Source: Planctomycetaceae bacterium
GTDB taxonomy: Bacteria; Planctomycetota; Planctomycetia; Planctomycetales; Planctomycetaceae
DNA length: 48,303 bases
Reading direction: 5' to 3'
NCBI GenBank assembly: GCA_021732415.1
Contig: JAKFVC010000100.1
Location: 1 to 48,303 of the forward strand
Shown: in pieces, positions 33,256-41,737 of the stretch
Layout: each line of letters starts with the position of its first letter
Numbering within the stretch: the first letter of the stretch is position 1
Position numbers and translations under genes: made by a program
The notes under the pieces: model-generated
Told to the model about the DNA's origin: nothing
Database searches by the model: none
Seen by the model: the letters and a program-made list of their open reading frames with translations, nothing else

Positions 33256-34425
33256 ATGACTGAGAATCGGCGTGAATGGATCTTGCGATCGGCAGCTCAA
33301 TTAGCCGCCTTGGGTACAGGAGCAGCCGGAGCCACCGCGGCTCAGGCACAACAGCCGGCGGCGGTGTCCGCTGCCCCTGCGGCTCCGCCCGACGGTAAGG
33401 CTTGGCGTGTCGGCGTGATCTCCGCGCGAATTCGCGGCAAACCGCAGCGGATCAACGGCCATACCTGGCACTTCGCACAATATCTGCATCCCACCATCGA
33501 TATGAAGATGGCCCAGACTTATCTCGATCCGGGCAACCAGAAATACTTTGAGCGGATCGTTCGGAATCCTGCCTGCAACTTCCACGTGCTGCCCTTTCCC
33601 GATGTGCGGATCACTCACTATTACGAACAAGATCCCGCTCTGGCCAAGTTGTTTACTGAAGCCTTTCCCGGTGTCGAAGTCTGCACTTCGCTGGAAAAGA
33701 TGGCCCAGGAAGTCGACGCCATCTGGTTGGGCGATGCTTCGGGATACGGTGAGGACCATTTCGATTTGATCGCGCCGGGTCTAGCCAAGGGCCTGCCGAC
33801 GTTCTGCGATAAACCGATCGGCGAAACGGTTGCCGGGGTCAAGAAAATCCTCGCGTTCGCCAAGGAGAAAAAAGCCCCGCTGATGTCGGGCAGCATCTTC
33901 CGATACGAATGGGGCATTGAGGAAGTCAAACGGCTGAAAGAAGAAGGGACTCTCGGCGACATCCAGTACATCATTGCCAGCATGGGTGGCGGCTATTCCC
34001 CCGACGGCTGGTTCGTTTATGGGCATCATCCTTGCTGGACCATCATGACCCTGCTGGGTGCCGGTGTGGAATCGGTCAGCCTGTATGCCCGAGACGCTTC
34101 GGCGCATGGACTGGTCGTTTATCCCGATCGTCCGCCCGCAGAAATCTGGTACGGCCGGCCAGATTTGGTCGGCAAGTACAACGAGACCAGTGTACACTTC
34201 GTCAAAGACGTGTATCGCTTCTCACCGGCGATCGAGGGCAGTTTCGCGATGGGACATCACTACGAGATGTTCAACATGGCCCGCGTCTTCCGCGAAATGA
34301 TCAAGACGCGGGTCGAACCTGTTCCGCACCAGGAAATCCTGGAAGTGACTGCCATGTTGTATGCGGGGGCGAAATCTCTGAAGGAGAAGAATCGCCAAGT
34401 GGCGCTGGCGGAAGTGATGGGATAG
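33256..34425 (+). CDS. Gfo/Idh/MocA family oxidoreductase, Tat-type N-terminus
   Basis: A 389-residue protein. The N-terminus (NRREWILRSAAQLAALGTG) resembles a twin-arginine export signal, as in many planctomycete members of this family. The nucleotide-binding strand is unusual, reading WRVGVISARIRG instead of a clear GxGxxG. The family marker C-D-K-P occurs in PTFCDKPIGE at about residue 185, and a catalytic-region His pair follows (GHHPCWT). Members oxidise or reduce sugars and sugar derivatives with NAD(P). AGAGGA 8 bp before the ATG fixes the start. A TATAAT box at 33151-33156 could serve as its -10 element, though no good -35 matches it. It is transcribed alone; a likely terminator follows at 34535. 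Confidence 0.85.
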   Translation: MTENRREWILRSAAQLAALGTGAAGATAAQAQQPAAVSAAPAAPPDGKAWRVGVISARIRGKPQRINGHTWHFAQYLHPTIDMKMAQTYLDPGNQKYFERIVRNPACNFHVLPFPDVRITHYYEQDPALAKLFTEAFPGVEVCTSLEKMAQEVDAIWLGDASGYGEDHFDLIAPGLAKGLPTFCDKPIGETVAGVKKILAFAKEKKAPLMSGSIFRYEWGIEEVKRLKEEGTLGDIQYIIASMGGGYSPDGWFVYGHHPCWTIMTLLGAGVESVSLYARDASAHGLVVYPDRPPAEIWYGRPDLVGKYNETSVHFVKDVYRFSPAIEGSFAMGHHYEMFNMARVFREMIKTRVEPVPHQEILEVTAMLYAGAKSLKEKNRQVALAEVMG

Positions 34426-34534
34426 TGCCTGGCACACCGACGCTGGCAGCGTCGGCCGCGGGTGTCTATTAAAAATTGTTTAGCAGCTGTTTGCTGACAA
34501 TCGGTTCAATTGCAGCATTTCAGACTCCCTATGT
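34426..34534. other. Spacer with a short hairpin after the oxidoreductase gene
   Basis: A perfect 8-bp stem with a 3-nt loop (CCGACGCT at 34437-34444, AGCGTCGG at 34448-34455) lies 11 bp after the stop. It has no T-run directly behind it. It may protect the mRNA 3' end. Confidence 0.4.
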
Positions 34535-34583
34535 ACGGGCTGTCGCAGTCACCTCTGCGGCAGCCCGTTCGTTCTGGGTTTTT
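34535..34583 (+). terminator. Probable terminator after the oxidoreductase gene
   Basis: A 13-bp stem (34535-34547 with 34556-34568, ACGGGCTGTCGCA, one G-T pair), an 8-nt loop and a T-rich tail (TTCGTTCTGGGTTTTT), about 110 bp after the stop. The tail pattern resembles that of the terminator at 1750. Confidence 0.6.
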
Positions 34584-34765
34584 GATAAAATCCCTGTAAA
34601 ACAGCGACGATGCACGCTGTATTGGGGATTGCTGAAAGCTACCCTGGTACTCGCTTGGGCTCTCCAGATCTCAACAATCCGGCACGTATGCAGTTCGGCC
34701 GATGGGGGGAGATTTGCGGAGATACACCCCAATACTGGGCTATATGTCGGTGCCCAACCACCATA

Positions 34766-34822
34766 GACTCCGCGCAACGCGGGTCAAAATCATGGGATTT
34801 CCACCGACTGCCGCGCGGAGTC
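34766..34822 (+). promoter_or_regulatory. Inverted repeat that can hide the GT-C gene's ribosome binding site
   Basis: A perfect 10-bp inverted repeat, GACTCCGCGC (34766-34775) and GCGCGGAGTC (34813-34822), flanks a 37-nt loop. The right arm contains GGAG (34817-34820), the only ribosome binding site for the ATG at 34827. Pairing would block it. The interval 34584-34765 shows nothing else. Confidence 0.5.
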
Positions 34823-34826
34823 ACGC

Positions 34827-36713
34827 ATGGATGTTCGCTCTTCCGATCCCCTCAACAATGCCCCGGCGGCGGTGCTGCGCCATCCACGCTGGGGACACTA
34901 CATCGTCCTGGTTGCCGTGGGACTGTTCGTGTTCGTCACGAATCTCGGCGGGACGCGGTTGTGGGATGTGGATGAAGCGATCTTCTCCGAAGCGGCCGTC
35001 GAGATGATGCAGCGCGGTGACTGGATCACTCCGTATTACAACGGACATCTGTTTGCCCATAAACCGCCTCTGATGTACTGGTGCCAGATTGCCGCCTTTC
35101 AGGTATTCGGCACGACCGAATTCGCCGCTCGATTGTTCTCGGCGCTCTTCTGTATTGGCACGTTACTCGTCACGTATGAGTTGGGCAGAACCCTGTTCAA
35201 TCCACGGACAGGATTCTGGGCGGGCATCGTGCTCGCGGGGTGCATCAACTTTGTGGTGATCGCGCGCGCCGCGACGCCTGATGCGCATCTGACCTTCTTC
35301 TGTACGCTGGCCTTGTTGATTCTCGTTCGCGGTACTCGCAGCACATCAGGAGGATCAGCCGGCGCGGACCAAAACGCCGGCCCCTGGCTGCCGGTACTGC
35401 CCCCCAGTTGGTCGACGTACGCCCTGTCCTATGCCGTCATGGCAGTCGCGACGCTGGTGAAAGGCCCGGTCGGAATCATCCTGCCGATGGCGGTGTGGGG
35501 CATGTTCCTGCTGATTGAGCAACAGGCTGCGGACCGTCGCCTGCTCGGTCTGCCGCTGAATTCCGATCGCACTATTCCAGCGGCTGGCCGGACTTTCCTG
35601 CAGACCACGTGGGAATCGTGCAAATGGTTCCTGCAACTGTTTTGGCCCACATACTTCTTGCGCACCGTCTGGCGGATGCGACCGCTGACCGCGATCGTGG
35701 CAGTCGTCCTGATTGCCGGTCCGTGGTATGTGTTGGTCGGCCAGCGGACAAACGGCGAGTTTCTGCGTGAATTCTTCTTCGTCCAGAATGTCGGACGAGC
35801 CTCCTACGCGATGGACAGCCATCAAGGTCCCTTCTTCTACTACTTGCTGGCGGTCTGCGTCGGGACCTTCCCCTGGTGCATCCTCGTCTGGCCCAGCATC
35901 GTCCATCTTGCCCGAAGTCTGCGGAACAACGATCCGGCACGTGCCGGGTTCCTGCTGGTCTGCTGCTGGACCTGTGTCTGGATCGGCTGTTTTTCGCTGG
36001 TCGCAACAAAACTCGCCAGCTACATCGTTCCCGCGTATCCCGCCATCGCGATCGGGTTCGCGGCGCTGGTGGATAGCTGGCTGCGCGACACTTCCACCGT
36101 CCCCTATCGACCGTGGCTGCGACGCGGCTGGGTGACGTTCGCCGTTGTCGCCGTGGCCGCCTTCATCGGTGTCCCCATTACCACGCGAATTCTCTTTTAC
36201 GGAGAACTCGGCCCGGCATTTCTCGGACTGATCCCGCTGGTGGGTGCCATCATCGGCTGGCAATTTTCGGAGCGGGGCCAGATTCGAGGAGCCATATCGA
36301 CTCTCGCCGTCGTGTCCGTCCTCTTCGGTCCCGCGACCTTGGGACTCGCAGTGCTGCCGATCGATGCCCACAAGAACACACACCTGTTGGGTGAATCAAT
36401 TCACCAGCACGCCAAGGGTACCGCCCACGTGGCGACCTACAAGTATTCGCCTCCCAGCCTCGTCTTTTATTCGCAGATTCCGTTTGATCGACTGCGAAAC
36501 CGAGACTCCGTCGCCGAGCATTTCCGCAATCATCCGCACGATGCCTTCCTGGTGACCTCCGACAAACATCTGGAGAGCCTGAAGCCCTATTTACCCAAAG
36601 ACATCACCACGCTGCGTCAGGAACGACTGTTCTTGAAGCTGGAAAACGTCGTGCTGTTGGGACGGGCTAGCTCACAGCAGACGAAGGCCGGCGGTGACAC
36701 GCGGCGCCACTAA
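34827..36713 (+). CDS. GT-C glycosyltransferase, ArnT / PMT-like (GT39 family type)
   Basis: A 628-residue membrane protein with about 12 helices. The first external loop holds the acidic catalytic motif WDVDEAIFSE (Asp49-Glu50) and HKPPLMYW (His78), both typical of the ArnT-like enzymes that transfer a sugar from a polyprenyl-phosphate carrier to lipid or protein outside the membrane. The C-terminal 150 residues are largely soluble (HVATYKYSPPSLVFYSQIPF), as in ArnT. The following GT2 gene probably makes the polyprenyl-phosphate sugar donor, so the two would form a glycosylation module. The acceptor is unknown. The ribosome binding site lies in a hairpin (34766-34822), suggesting translational control. 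Confidence 0.9.
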   Translation: MDVRSSDPLNNAPAAVLRHPRWGHYIVLVAVGLFVFVTNLGGTRLWDVDEAIFSEAAVEMMQRGDWITPYYNGHLFAHKPPLMYWCQIAAFQVFGTTEFAARLFSALFCIGTLLVTYELGRTLFNPRTGFWAGIVLAGCINFVVIARAATPDAHLTFFCTLALLILVRGTRSTSGGSAGADQNAGPWLPVLPPSWSTYALSYAVMAVATLVKGPVGIILPMAVWGMFLLIEQQAADRRLLGLPLNSDRTIPAAGRTFLQTTWESCKWFLQLFWPTYFLRTVWRMRPLTAIVAVVLIAGPWYVLVGQRTNGEFLREFFFVQNVGRASYAMDSHQGPFFYYLLAVCVGTFPWCILVWPSIVHLARSLRNNDPARAGFLLVCCWTCVWIGCFSLVATKLASYIVPAYPAIAIGFAALVDSWLRDTSTVPYRPWLRRGWVTFAVVAVAAFIGVPITTRILFYGELGPAFLGLIPLVGAIIGWQFSERGQIRGAISTLAVVSVLFGPATLGLAVLPIDAHKNTHLLGESIHQHAKGTAHVATYKYSPPSLVFYSQIPFDRLRNRDSVAEHFRNHPHDAFLVTSDKHLESLKPYLPKDITTLRQERLFLKLENVVLLGRASSQQTKAGGDTRRH

Positions 36714-36919
36714 CCCTATTCGAGAAGCCGATCTTGTGTAGCGGAACGTCGTAAGACTTCCGCCGCCTACGAACAAACTCAAGAATTCTTACGAATTCTT
36801 CTACGAGAGGGCGAACGTGGCGACCCAGCATAAAGAATTCTTCATCGAACCCCGTATTGCTGGAAAACGGCAATTGGCATAGAGTTCCGCACCCACTGGC
36901 TTCTCTTCATCGCGATGGC

Positions 36920-37762
36920 ATGATCATGTCACCAACTATCATTGTCGTTCCTTGCTTCAACGAGGAACTTCGTTTGCCGGTGGAGAGCTTTCGGCGGTTC
37001 ATCGCGCTCCACCCGGAAGTCCGTTTTCTGATGGTGAACGATGGCAGCCAGGATCAGACACTCCAAGTCTTGAAGTGGCTGAAGACGATTGCCCCTGAGA
37101 ATTTTTTGATTCTGCATCTGCCCGTCAACCAGGGCAAAGCCGAGGCCGTGCGACAAGGTTGTCGAGCCGCATTTGAACTGGATCCCGAATACGTCGGTTA
37201 CTGGGATGCAGACCTCGCGGCGCCGTTGGAGGCTGTTCCGCAGTATCTCGAGATTCTCGAGCGTCGCCCCGATATCGATCTGGTGATCGGCTCGCGACTT
37301 CCCTTGCTCGGACACACCGTTGAACGCGGTTTGATTCGCTACTGCCTCGGCCGCCTGTTCGCCTGGTCGGCCGCCGCGGTTCTGGGACTGCGAATCTACG
37401 ACACGCAATGCGGTCACAAGCTCTTTCGAAATAGCCCAAAATTGCGTCAGGTTTTCGCATCGACATTTCACGCACGGTGGATATTTGATGTAGAACTGTT
37501 CGCCCGCTGGATTGGCCGCCGCAACAAGGCCTGCCTGCAACAGGCGCAGGGTTCAATCTATGAACTCCCCCTCGAATCGTGGCATGATGTCGCGGGCTCA
37601 AAACTGAAGCCGTTCGATTTCTTCCGAGCCTTCTTCGAACTGGCCAACATCGCCTGGGTCTATGCCTGGGCACCGCATCCGACCCCCGAGCCGGTGGTTG
37701 CAGATACGATTCCGTTCCCGCGGACAGCCGAGCCAGTCGCCAGCCACCGCAAGGCTGCATAG
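36920..37762 (+). CDS. GT2 glycosyltransferase, polyprenyl-phosphate sugar synthase-like
   Basis: A 280-residue GT-A enzyme starting MIMSPTIIVVPCFNEE. The nucleotide-sugar motif VNDGSQD and the metal-binding motif DAD (YWDADLAAP, about residues 96-98) are intact. IYDTQCGHKLFR is characteristic of dolichyl/polyprenyl-phosphate glucose or mannose synthases. It lacks the two C-terminal membrane helices of GtrB-type proteins; a weakly hydrophobic stretch (FFELANIAWVYAWA) near the end may touch the membrane. It follows the GT-C gene by about 200 bp in the same direction and would supply its lipid-linked donor. The frame is open from 36857, but ATG 36920 directly precedes the conserved first strand; ATG 36926 is also possible. 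The spacer repeats GAATTCTT three times (36784-36841), of unknown meaning. Confidence 0.85.
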   Translation: MIMSPTIIVVPCFNEELRLPVESFRRFIALHPEVRFLMVNDGSQDQTLQVLKWLKTIAPENFLILHLPVNQGKAEAVRQGCRAAFELDPEYVGYWDADLAAPLEAVPQYLEILERRPDIDLVIGSRLPLLGHTVERGLIRYCLGRLFAWSAAAVLGLRIYDTQCGHKLFRNSPKLRQVFASTFHARWIFDVELFARWIGRRNKACLQQAQGSIYELPLESWHDVAGSKLKPFDFFRAFFELANIAWVYAWAPHPTPEPVVADTIPFPRTAEPVASHRKAA

Positions 37763-37805
37763 CCTCGAGCGCATTTGCGCCGTGTCGGCGGTTTCAAGGG
37801 GAATT

Positions 37806-37891
37806 ATCTCACGCAAAGGCGCCAAGGCGCAAAGAAATCATCCCTTCGTTCTTTGCGCTTTGGCGCCTTTGCGTGAGATTTTCTCTTTTTA
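37806..37891 (+). repeat. ATCTCACGCAAAGGCGCC palindrome with T-rich tail
   Basis: Arms of 29 bp (37806-37834 and 37851-37879) with one mismatch and a 16-nt loop, followed on the plus strand by TTTCTCTTTTT. It lies 43 bp after the GT2 stop and can serve as terminator of the glycosylation genes. Confidence 0.85.
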
Positions 37892-38190
37892 AATTTTGGC
37901 TGAATTGCCGGAATTAGCGATCGGATCGTGTGGATCTAGATTCCTAGTTCTAAGATTGCTATGCCTCAGCCGTGTTTCATTTGGAGAACTCGTCTCAACA
38001 ACACGTGTTGATTCGCCGTTCTCAAGCAGTCGGTTAACTCTGGTACTGTCTTTCCGGTTCTCATTGAGCTATGTTGCGGTATGCACTCCCCATCGCGCGC
38101 CATTGGAAGTGCGGATGACCCACGCTGCAGTACCGCAACGTATCCACAGCGGCCAGCCTCGTTTGTCGAGGAGGCCAGGAGTTGCCCTCA
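37892..38190 (+). promoter_or_regulatory. Structured leader region of the bd-like oxidase operon
   Basis: There is no gene here. An inverted repeat pairs GTTGCGGTA (38073-38081) with TACCGCAAC (38131-38139). A second hairpin (GGCCAGCCTC at 38151 with GAGGAGGCC at 38168) ends beside the AGGAG ribosome binding site at 38177-38181. The promoter could not be placed with confidence. Confidence 0.4.
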
Positions 38191-39612
38191 ATGCTCGACG
38201 TTTTCCCCGTAAACGACTATGGCCCGATCATGCCGGGACTGGTCATGGCGGCAGTCGCGATCGTCCATGTCTTCCTGGCGCAGTTCGCGGTCGGTGGCGG
38301 AATCTTGCTGTGCTATCTGCAATGGCTCGGCATGACCGGCCGCAATCCGCATGCCCGGCAGTTTGTCGCCGGTTACTTCAAGGTTCTAGTGTTGATCAGC
38401 TTTGTGCTGGGAGCATTGACCGGCGTGGGGATCTGGTTTACCGCGATCCAGGTCAGCCCGCACACGATCGGCTCCATGGTGCAAAACTTCCATTGGCTGT
38501 GGGCGACCGAGTGGCTCTTCTTTTCTCTGGAAATCGTCTCCGGTTATTGCTTCTACCGCTACCATTCACGCCTTAGCGATAACGCCTCCATGGTGCTGCT
38601 GGTTATCTATGCCGTGGCTTCCTGGATGAGTCTCTACCTGATCAATGGCATTCTCTCATGGCAATTGACCCCGGGGCGCTGGCTGGAAACTCACACTCTA
38701 TTCGACGGATTTTATAATCCCAGCTTCTGGCCCAGCCTGCTGTTCCGCACCGTTGTGGCGATGACGCTGGCCTCATTGGCGGCGTGCGTGGTCATTAACC
38801 TGATGACGTCGGTCGATCGAGAAGCCAAAACATCCCTCATGAATCGCGTCGCCGAGTTACTTATCCCCATGGTGATCATGCCCGGGCTGGGACTCTGGTT
38901 TCTGGCCGTCATGCCCGCCGATAGTCGAAGCTGGGTGCTCGGCGGCAGTCCGGCGATGATGTTGTTTCTGAACATCTCCATTGGCTCATCCCTGGCCATC
39001 GGCGCTTATGCACTGCTGGGCCTGGTGCTTCAACGATTGTTCATCAATACGGCCACGGCGGGACTCTTGTTGCTGTTGGCGTTTGGTGCAACGGCCGGGG
39101 GCGAGTTCGTCCGCGAAGGATCTCGCAAGCCGTACTCCGTCCGCCACGTGTTGTATTCGAATTCGATTCGACCACAGGATGTTGCCCAGATGCGCGTCGT
39201 CGGCTGCACGGCGAACGATCCCTATCCGCTGCGCAACGACTCAATCTATCCCAACGATCAAGTGCGGCTGGGAGGGAAAGTGTTTCGTCGGCAATGCAGT
39301 GTGTGCCACACCGTCGAAGGGACGAACGGAGTCACCGAACTCACCGGTGCCTGGGACACGAATCAGTGTCGCCTCAATATCGCCAAACTGCAGCACACGA
39401 AACCCTTCATGCCGCCGTTCGCCGGGACGCCGCAAGAACTGGAGGCGCTCGTGCAATTCATCAACTGGTCCAGTGCCGAGCGACCGGAAGCCTGGCGGGA
39501 AAACACGGATCCGACGGACTTCGCGCAGATCAAAACCTGGCTGGAGGAGGCGGGGACGGCCCCGGGAGACTTCAAACAAAACAACAAGCGTCGCCAGGAG
39601 CTCATCCGATGA
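38191..39612 (+). CDS. Cytochrome bd-like oxidase subunit I fused to a c-type haem domain
   Basis: A 473-residue membrane protein. Eight transmembrane helices (about 14-46, 64-87, 100-122 and five more up to residue 320) carry marks of CydA: His26 in the first helix at the place of the haem ligand His19, an acidic pair Glu107/Glu114 in helix 3 (WATEWLFFSLEI), and GEFVREGSRKPY after helix 8, resembling the conserved ExGRQPW segment. The long quinol-binding Q-loop between helices 6 and 7 is replaced by a short turn. The C-terminal domain (about 345-450) binds haem c: CSVCH (369-373) with a probable Met ligand in KPFMPPF. It may therefore take electrons from a c-type carrier rather than quinol, an inference. 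ATG 38191 with AGGAG 9 bp upstream is chosen over TTG 38182. It overlaps the next gene by ATGA. Confidence 0.6.
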   Translation: MLDVFPVNDYGPIMPGLVMAAVAIVHVFLAQFAVGGGILLCYLQWLGMTGRNPHARQFVAGYFKVLVLISFVLGALTGVGIWFTAIQVSPHTIGSMVQNFHWLWATEWLFFSLEIVSGYCFYRYHSRLSDNASMVLLVIYAVASWMSLYLINGILSWQLTPGRWLETHTLFDGFYNPSFWPSLLFRTVVAMTLASLAACVVINLMTSVDREAKTSLMNRVAELLIPMVIMPGLGLWFLAVMPADSRSWVLGGSPAMMLFLNISIGSSLAIGAYALLGLVLQRLFINTATAGLLLLLAFGATAGGEFVREGSRKPYSVRHVLYSNSIRPQDVAQMRVVGCTANDPYPLRNDSIYPNDQVRLGGKVFRRQCSVCHTVEGTNGVTELTGAWDTNQCRLNIAKLQHTKPFMPPFAGTPQELEALVQFINWSSAERPEAWRENTDPTDFAQIKTWLEEAGTAPGDFKQNNKRRQELIR

Positions 39613-40712
39613 ATCTGCCATTTCCCTTGGGTTTTCCCGCTCCGACTGCGTTCTATTTGACGCTCTACATTTTGACTTTTGCCCTGCACCAGGCCTTCAT
39701 GCACTACGTCCTGGCGGGCAGCTTGTACGTCGCCTGGACGACATCCTTTCCGGGCCGTGACAGCGTCTCTCGCAACGATCAACCGATCGCCGCCACGTTG
39801 CGTGATTGGCTGCCGTTCCTATTGAGCGCTGCGATCACGGCGGGAGTCGCGCCGTTATTGTTCATTCAGATTGTCTATCAGAAGCAGTTCTACACGGCCA
39901 ATCTGTTGCTGTGGTGGCGCTGGATGCTGGTCGTGCCGATTTTGATCATCGCCTTCTATCTGCTGTATCTGCTGAAGAGCAAGATTATGGCCCATTGGCC
40001 GCACATCGCGCGGTCGCTGGTTGCCATCAGCACCGCCGCGTGCTTCGTCTTCGTGGGTTTCTGCTGGACCGCCAACCACTTGCTGTCAGTCAGCGAAGCA
40101 CGCTGGCCTGAAGTCTACGTTACGGGCCAGTTGCCATTCACCCCGTTCGAGGTTCTGGCCCGCATGGGCATCTGGATCAGCGACTCATTCGCGACATTGG
40201 CCGCAATCCTGGCGTGGCAACTCTATCGGAGACAATCCGACCGAAGTGCAGATATCGTCGGCCCAGCCACTCGCAACCTGGCGGTGATGGCACTGGGCGG
40301 ACTCGGACTGTTGACGCTGGCCGGTCTCACCTACATCCTGACCGCGGCAGATAAGACGCGAGATTCGCTGTTTGATAGCGGCACACTGCCGTATCTGATC
40401 ATCTCGGTCGTAGGCGTCGCAATGCAGGTCGCGGGCTGGTTTCAACAATGGCGATTCGGCCGATTGACGGGCTTATGGTCCACGGTGGTTTCGACAGGCT
40501 CGGTCCTCACGCTGCTGGCGATGTCCTTCGCCCGCGAGGCCATTCGAGCTGGCGTGCTCGACATGCCGCAGTTATTCCAGCGACACGCCGACGCCGCGAA
40601 AGTCGGCGGATTCACCGTCTTCTTGATCTTCACCGTCTTGGTCTCGGCGGCGATAGCGTGGTGCTTCGTGACGGTCCACCGCGGCCTTAAGGTCCAGCCC
40701 CCCGTCGCCTGA
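39609..40712 (+). CDS. Membrane subunit of the bd-like oxidase complex
   Basis: A 367-residue protein with about nine transmembrane helices. The start ATG overlaps the previous stop (ATGA at 39609-39612), so it is translationally coupled and almost certainly part of the same complex. It occupies the position of CydB. Helix 1 contains two His (LHQAFMHYVLAG, His27 and His32). The segment AITAGVAPLLFIQIVYQKQF recalls the second helix of CydA-type proteins (G-x-x-T-G pattern), so it may be a CydA-like paralogue rather than a CydB. No cofactor-binding site is proven. The longer frame back to 39294 is a shadow of the upstream gene. A separate transporter-type function cannot be excluded. Confidence 0.55.
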   Translation: MNLPFPLGFPAPTAFYLTLYILTFALHQAFMHYVLAGSLYVAWTTSFPGRDSVSRNDQPIAATLRDWLPFLLSAAITAGVAPLLFIQIVYQKQFYTANLLLWWRWMLVVPILIIAFYLLYLLKSKIMAHWPHIARSLVAISTAACFVFVGFCWTANHLLSVSEARWPEVYVTGQLPFTPFEVLARMGIWISDSFATLAAILAWQLYRRQSDRSADIVGPATRNLAVMALGGLGLLTLAGLTYILTAADKTRDSLFDSGTLPYLIISVVGVAMQVAGWFQQWRFGRLTGLWSTVVSTGSVLTLLAMSFAREAIRAGVLDMPQLFQRHADAAKVGGFTVFLIFTVLVSAAIAWCFVTVHRGLKVQPPVA

Positions 40713-40854
40713 CTCTCCAGAGTATCACGAATTTCTGCTGCGTGAATTGGATTATTTCCTACCCCGCGCGGTACCCTAAGACCCATCAACAAGCACCGAG
40801 CTACCTGCTCTGACCACTGCCGCTATCCACAATCCGATCCGATGGAGCCTTCGC

Positions 40855-41688
40855 ATGAGCCTGCATTCCCTGCGTGCCCTCACCATCCTGTTCTGCATTA
40901 CGGCGTTCTCTCTTCTCACCCCGTCGACCACGCAGGCTGAGCACGAAGGCAAACTCCAGATCCTGCTGCTGGGTGATAGCACCACCATCGGCAGTGTTTG
41001 CCGTCAGACGAATCCTGCTGGTCCGCATCTTGAAGACGTGATCCGTCTCCTTCTGGCAACCGACAAGGATCTACCGCCGACCAATGTCCTTAACCACGGA
41101 CGGGACGGCGAATACATCCAGGGCCTGTTGACCGGCGGACGCTATGACAAAGAGATTTCCAAGCTGCCGGGAATCGACTACGTCTTCATTCGTTATGGCT
41201 TGAACGACCGTGGCAAGCGCGCGGAATTCGCAACCAATTTTCCGAAAGATTTTCTCGAATTGATCGCCCGAGTCCAGAAGGACCATCCGCAGGCCACGAT
41301 CATTCCGACGACGATCATCCCCTATATGACGCCCGAAGTGGATGCCGAGATCAACGCCTTGATCACCAAGGCCGCCGCCGAGGCCAAGTTGCCGTTGTTT
41401 GATGTCTACACGCGGTACAAGGCGGAACTCGGCCACGGGGAGAATATGCTGAACTACCGTCGCTATGCACTGGCCAATATCCCCGAACAACATCGCATGT
41501 GGGTCCAGCCGTTTGTTCGCGGCAACAGTGTGGTCACGATGGACAATACTCTCGACGCCCATTTCCGAGACCTGCCCGGCTGGTTCGGCGATCGCCATCC
41601 GAATCTGGCCGGGTATCATGTGATTGGTGACGAAACGGCCAAGTACTTGTCGAAGCTGATTAAGGACAAGAAAGCGGCTGCGAAGTAA
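40855..41688 (+). CDS. Secreted SGNH/GDSL hydrolase
   Basis: A 277-residue exported protein. Signal peptide residues 1-28. All SGNH blocks are visible: GDSTT with nucleophile Ser42 (block I), the N-containing block III RYGLND near residue 115, and GDRHPN with Asp246/His248 (block V). Such enzymes deacylate or deacetylate esters, often on carbohydrates. GGAG precedes the ATG. A second SGNH gene follows 49 bp downstream in the same direction and a PQQ-type propeller gene after that, which suggests a secreted polysaccharide-modifying set. Confidence 0.85.
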   Translation: MSLHSLRALTILFCITAFSLLTPSTTQAEHEGKLQILLLGDSTTIGSVCRQTNPAGPHLEDVIRLLLATDKDLPPTNVLNHGRDGEYIQGLLTGGRYDKEISKLPGIDYVFIRYGLNDRGKRAEFATNFPKDFLELIARVQKDHPQATIIPTTIIPYMTPEVDAEINALITKAAAEAKLPLFDVYTRYKAELGHGENMLNYRRYALANIPEQHRMWVQPFVRGNSVVTMDNTLDAHFRDLPGWFGDRHPNLAGYHVIGDETAKYLSKLIKDKKAAAK

Positions 41689-41737
41689 CCACGCGCTTCA
41701 CGACACTCATCAATCAACCTCAGGATCAAACGCGCTC

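Noticed and set aside
34476-34766. 96-codon open frame between the oxidoreductase and GT-C genes
   Set aside because: It spans a probable terminator hairpin, lacks a convincing start and matches no family.
36784-36841. Threefold GAATTCTT repeat before the GT2 gene
   Set aside because: It is short, irregularly spaced and without an evident role; not enough to call an operator.
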